NCBI GenBank assembly: GCA_964058845.1
Contig: CAXKVR010000141.1
Span: 124,001-188,000, forward strand
Source of the DNA: Carex sylvatica
Taxonomy: Eukaryota > Streptophyta > Magnoliopsida > Poales > Cyperaceae
Reading direction: 5' to 3'
DNA: 64,000 bases
Shown piece after piece: positions 60,105 to 64,000 of the stretch (position 1 is its first letter; each line of letters starts with the position of its first letter). Under the pieces are notes generated by a model that made no database searches, was not told where the DNA came from, and saw only the letters and a program-made list of their open reading frames with translations. A program made the position numbers and the translations under genes.

Positions 60105-62596
60105 GTGCAAGAGGACATCACGAGACTGTCGGCCGATATTTTTGGCCCGCTAGTACCAAATTATCCACAAAATTATCCCGGTAGTTCCTCCCAAATGGCA
60201 CCGCCTAATTATCCACAAAATTATCCACCAAATTATCAAAGAAGGGACCAAATGCTATATTTGAATTATCAACAACCTCCACAAATGAGTGCACCGCTAC
60301 CGTATTATACTTCAAACGATCCAAACGTATTCATTCCACAAGAAACACTTCAACCGACACCACCGTATACATATGGAGGCATTGGCTCTTCTTCTGTAGC
60401 ATCGAGTCAATTCACTGACACTGCTCCTGTAGGAGGTACACCTTCGATAGGTGAACCTGAAATTCAAGAAGAAGTTGTCCCTCTTTCGACAAATGACCCG
60501 CCTCCACAAGAACCAGCAGGAAAGAAGACTAAAAGACCTCCTCCCGAATACAATCAACCGTGGGCGAGATTTTACAAGATTACTAGAGATAAGGCCCAAA
60601 TTATGCAATTTCTACAATGTAAGGTAAAAAATTGCAACAAAATTTTTGAGTATAAACAATCTAGTGATATGACTAGCTTTAAGAGACATGCCGAAATGCA
60701 CGAAAGAAATGGTGAGGTTCCAAGTGAAAATCCTGAACCAAGACAAATCCAAACCCTTATAAACGCGGATGGTACCAGAACCAACCCAAAATTCGATGAA
60801 TAAAAAATACTTAGTGAATTGGCCCGGTACATTACCCATAAAGAACAACCAATATGTATGGGTGGTTGCACGAGTTTTGCCCGGTTATGAATTCGGGGGT
60901 TAGCTCAACCAATGTACAAGATGATCCATCATAGAAAGATGGTTAGTGAAATAAAAAAACCAGTTTAGCTCGACCAAAAATGACATTAAAGCTCAATTTA
61001 CATACCAAAATAATAAGGTGTTAATTACCTCTGATATATGGACTGCCGGTAAACATGGCCTTGGGTACTTTTGTATTACTGGCCATTGGATCGATGATCA
61101 TTGGGTATTACAAAAAAAGATATTAAGTTTTCGAGTTTTGGATTCTCTCCACACTGCAAATGTAATTTTCAAATCCATTATTGAGGTTTTAGAAGAGTAT
61201 AACCTTAAGAGGAATATGGGTAACAAGGTTTTTTCTATATCTTTCGATAATGCTAGCAACAACATTGCTTCTATTGAGATTTTTAAACGGCCACTAAACT
61301 CGATCATGAATTGTGAAATATTTCACCAAAAGTGTGCTTGCCACGTTCTTAACCTCGTCGTGAAGGCGGGTCTAAAAATAGAAGCCGTAAAACTATTGAT
61401 AATTAAATTTAAGAATGCCCTCAATCACATTGTTTCAAACCAAGAAAGAAAACAACAGTTTGCCGAATTATGCGTCACCTATAGATTGAGCAAGTTGAAG
61501 GTACCTTGGAATATAGATACCCGTTGGAACTTAACATATAGGTTGTTGAACTGATGCCTTACTTACAAAGCTGTCATAAGGGAGTTTTTGAGAAGCTCCA
61601 CTCCCGAGGCATTGCAATTGGAATTCATTGACGAAGAATGGGATAAACTGGAAAGGCTTAGCAAATTCCTAGGAATCTTTTTTACTGCAACAGTCCAACT
61701 ATCATGCTCGTTACATCGTTTGAGTTACTGAGACATCTCTATGACATCTCCAAGGTGTATTGCGAATTGGAACAAGCTGAAACCTATGATGCATCTCTCA
61801 CGCCGATTGTAAATGTCATGAAACAAAAATTCCTAAAATATTAGAAAGATGTACCCCTCCTGGCCATTATCGCAAACTGCCTCAATCCTGCATACAAGAA
61901 GTTTTACACGATCAAAGCAGTTGAGAGGTACAAACAGAATTTACATTTAGACTTAACCGGGGTGGAGGCATACGTGAATTCAAAGTTCGATGAGATGTTT
62001 AACATATACCACTTAAGAATGAGTGACAACCAAAACCCAGCTTCGTCCCGTGCCGCCCCTACGTATGAATATAAATATACATGTGTTTTAAATCTTTATT
62101 ATTTATAATATCTACATTATTTGTCCACTAATTTTTTTAATTGTTTAATAGTTCCACTTCTAGGAGCACTAGCAGTGGTGAATTATTAGCAGATTTCCAG
62201 TCGGAGAGCCAACCGCACACATCCACAAACGAGTTATTGGGCTATATATCGATGATCAACGAAAGTGAACATGGACTTGATGTGATGGCATGGTGGATGA
62301 GGCATCAAAGTTCCTTATCAACGCTGGCGATGATGGCCTGCGACGTATTTGCCGTGCCTGTATCAACCGTCCCTTCCGAAAGTTGTTTCAGTTCGGCGAA
62401 CAGGATCCTCTCCGATAAACGAAGTAAGTTGGGTGCACATGTTTTTGAGAGACTTGTGTACTTGAAAGATTGGATTGCTGCTGAAGAGCGCAGACAACAT
62501 GTGCCTCAACAACCATCATCATCTGCAGCCGACACTGAAGAAAGTGGTACCGAGGCGCGGCATGAGGCTAATTCGGATTTAGACAGTGCCGAATAA
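60105..62596 (+). pseudogene. hAT (Ac/RICESLEEPER-type) transposase, disrupted
   Basis: The first segment (60,105-60,803) is Pro/Gln/Asn-rich then has a BED-type zinc finger (WARFYKITRDKAQ ... CKVKNC ... H-x3-H, about 60,560-60,700) and stops at 60,803. The second segment (61,018-61,554) is the RNase-H-like core (MLITSDIWTAGKHGLGYFCI ... ISFDNASNN ... KCACHVLNLVVKAGL), with a stop at 61,552 followed by more transposase-like sequence (61,560-62,080) containing further frame changes. After an intron (about 62,066-62,150) the C-terminal hAT dimerisation domain is clear (LDVMAWWMRHQSS ... VPVSTVPSESCFSSANRILS, to 62,596). At least three disruptions lie in the core, so it is unlikely to be active. 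Confidence 0.9.
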
Positions 62597-62599
62597 AGC

Positions 62600-63200
62600 G
62601 AACAATGGTACTAGATAGGTAGTGTCGGTATAAATTTCTAACCTCTTTTAATTTTTATGGTTATTTTTTAAATTATAAATTTCTAAACATTTCAATTAGT
62701 TTTTAAATTATTTATTTTAAAGAAGAATTACTAACAATAAAAAAGTTAGAACTCCGCCTATGTTATTTTACATAGCTGGTCCCAAACCCGAAATTAAGGA
62801 GGAGGGTAACTTTTATTTTTTAATTTATTGTTTTAAAATAATTCATAATTATTTTTAAAGTAATTGATTTAAGAAATTTTTTATTTTTATTTTATTCTTT
62901 TAAAGTTTCTGATTTAATTATATTTTATTTAACCTATTAAAAATAAATGAACATTTAGAAAATATATTATAGATATAAATAAATTATGAAACTATATAAT
63001 TAGAATGAGAATTTAAAAATAAAATAAAATTACTCGTGTAAAAAATAAATAAATACATTTGTATTTAGCCGAATAAATATATAAATTTTTGCGTGAATAA
63101 TTTTTATATATGAATTATAAATTTTATTTATTTATATACACTATTTGATATTAAACTATTATGATTTTAAAAGTCAAATTATAAACACATAATGATATTC
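62600..63200. other. Transposon 3' non-coding
   Basis: AT-rich, inside the hAT element, between the transposase end and the right subterminal repeats. No gene. Confidence 0.6.
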
Positions 63201-63475
63201 GTAAAACACCGTGAACAAAAAAACAAAAAAAAACAAAAAAAAAAACAAAAAAAAAACAGAGAAAAAAAAAAAACGGACCAGACCGACCCCTACCCGGACC
63301 GCCCTGCCCGTCAAGAGTACTACGGACACAGGTATAAGACGACAGGGCACAGGTTTTAAAAAAAATACCCGTAATACCCGGGCCGTGGTACCCGTATCCA
63401 ATTCGTACCCGTGCCCGACTCCAGATATATCCAGACCGCCCGGCACGTACCCGTTAGCAATACACTAGTCCAAAA

Positions 63476-64000
63476 CTCCAAATACCCGAATCTTATGACA
63501 TTCATTCAATAGTCAATACAATACAGTTCGTTCGTGTAACGAGTTACAAAACTAACATTTTGCTTTTCTATCTAGCAACATGAACTACACTTCTAATCTG
63601 ACATTCCATTTTCCAAATTCGTATCCTCTGCATTAACTCAAAAGGGAATCTTTTGAGTAAATGAATCTGGACCTTTCGATCTGTTTCAAGATCGTGCGAA
63701 CTGGATCCGCACTAATATTAAAAGACTCTCTATGTTTTAAGCAGGAGTCGAATTGATTTCATTTAAAATCAAATGGTTGAAATTCATTAACTAACTCAAA
63801 AGAGAATCTTTCGAGTTAACGCAGAGAAGAACATACACATTCTTTCTCCTCGGTGATAAGATCAGAATTACTGGTTGTACCTGGAACAAGAAGTTTCGTG
63901 CTCCACAAACAAATATTTTTCGCCGGTGTTTGCACGCCCGGTCTACGCATTATTCGAAAGTGACAAAACAAAAATATAGCACCCCACCTCGAGGTCCTCT
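63476..64000. other. Intergenic with a hairpin-forming pair
   Basis: The phrase CTCTGCATTAACTCAAAAGG (63,627) recurs inverted near 63,790-63,830 (CTCAAAAGAGAATCTTTCGA ... AACGCAGAG), making a ~45-bp imperfect hairpin. No gene recognised. Confidence 0.5.

Larger units (their letters stand above)
57201..63467 (+). mobile_element. Ac-like hAT transposon, composite, 6267 bp
   Basis: Outer ends TAGTGGGTTGC (57201) and, inverted, TAGTGTATTGC (63467), flanked by a perfect 8-bp duplication gtccaaaa (57193-57200 and 63468-63475). Both ends carry dense ACCCGACCCG / GGGTACGGGT subterminal repeats like those bound by Ac-type transposases. Inside are a transposase gene with breaks (60,105-62,596) and an additional complete right end at about 57,850-58,083, so the element has three ends. 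Related to the small element at 1,241-1,739. Confidence 0.9.

Overview
This is nuclear DNA from a flowering plant. The coding exons are separated by AT-rich introns with GT-AG borders. Four host genes belong to families typical of angiosperms: a TOPLESS-related corepressor, a P-class mitochondrial PPR protein, a plant RING-HC ligase and a SINAT-type ligase. The spaces between them are packed with class II transposons (hAT, Mutator-like, Tourist/Harbinger-like and TA-flanked foldback MITEs). I cannot place the species below angiosperm from the sequence alone. No bacterial genes, CRISPR arrays or rRNA were seen.

Layout. 0-17.8 kb is gene-poor and holds several small transposons: 1241-1739 hAT, 4918-5924 foldback, 6607-7016 MITE, 7659-8020 hAT, the 9.98-11.23 kb MITE cluster, 12265-12726 Tourist-like, 13443-13863 foldback and 16441-16738 MITE. 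It also holds one promoter-like stretch with no visible gene (15.4-15.84 kb). 17.8-25.9 kb is the complete TOPLESS-related gene (+ strand, 24 coding exons, 1147 aa, one GC-AG intron). 27.9-28.6 kb is a striking ~330-bp-arm inverted repeat. 28.9-30.6 kb is an intact PPR gene (- strand, two exons, 536 aa). 31.8-32.8 kb is a non-autonomous hAT. 33.07-34.96 kb is a RING-HC E3 gene (- strand) with a leader intron. 36.19-37.17 kb is another hAT with a perfect 8-bp target duplication. 39.5-41.2 kb is a row of TA-flanked palindromic MITEs.

41,292-50,409 is a complete 9.1-kb Mutator-like element (MULE). It has ~230-bp terminal inverted repeats and a perfect 9-bp target duplication, and it sits inside a MITE. 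It carries a decayed MURA transposase (+) and, convergently (-), an intact-looking 833-aa plant-mobile-domain (PMD) gene of eight exons. 52.16-54.65 kb is a SINAT-type E3 ligase gene (- strand, 313 aa). 55.6-57.1 kb contains two more long-TIR MITEs. 57,201-63,467 is a 6.3-kb Ac-like hAT with a disrupted transposase, a large low-complexity intron and an extra internal element end. The extra end suggests a composite 'macrotransposon'.

The four host genes are independent single-copy-style genes. They act in transcriptional repression (TPR), organelle RNA processing (PPR) and ubiquitination (two RING proteins), and no operon-like or clustered pathway is suggested. The most notable feature is the MULE, in which the passenger PMD gene has kept an open reading frame while the transposase beside it has lost its own.
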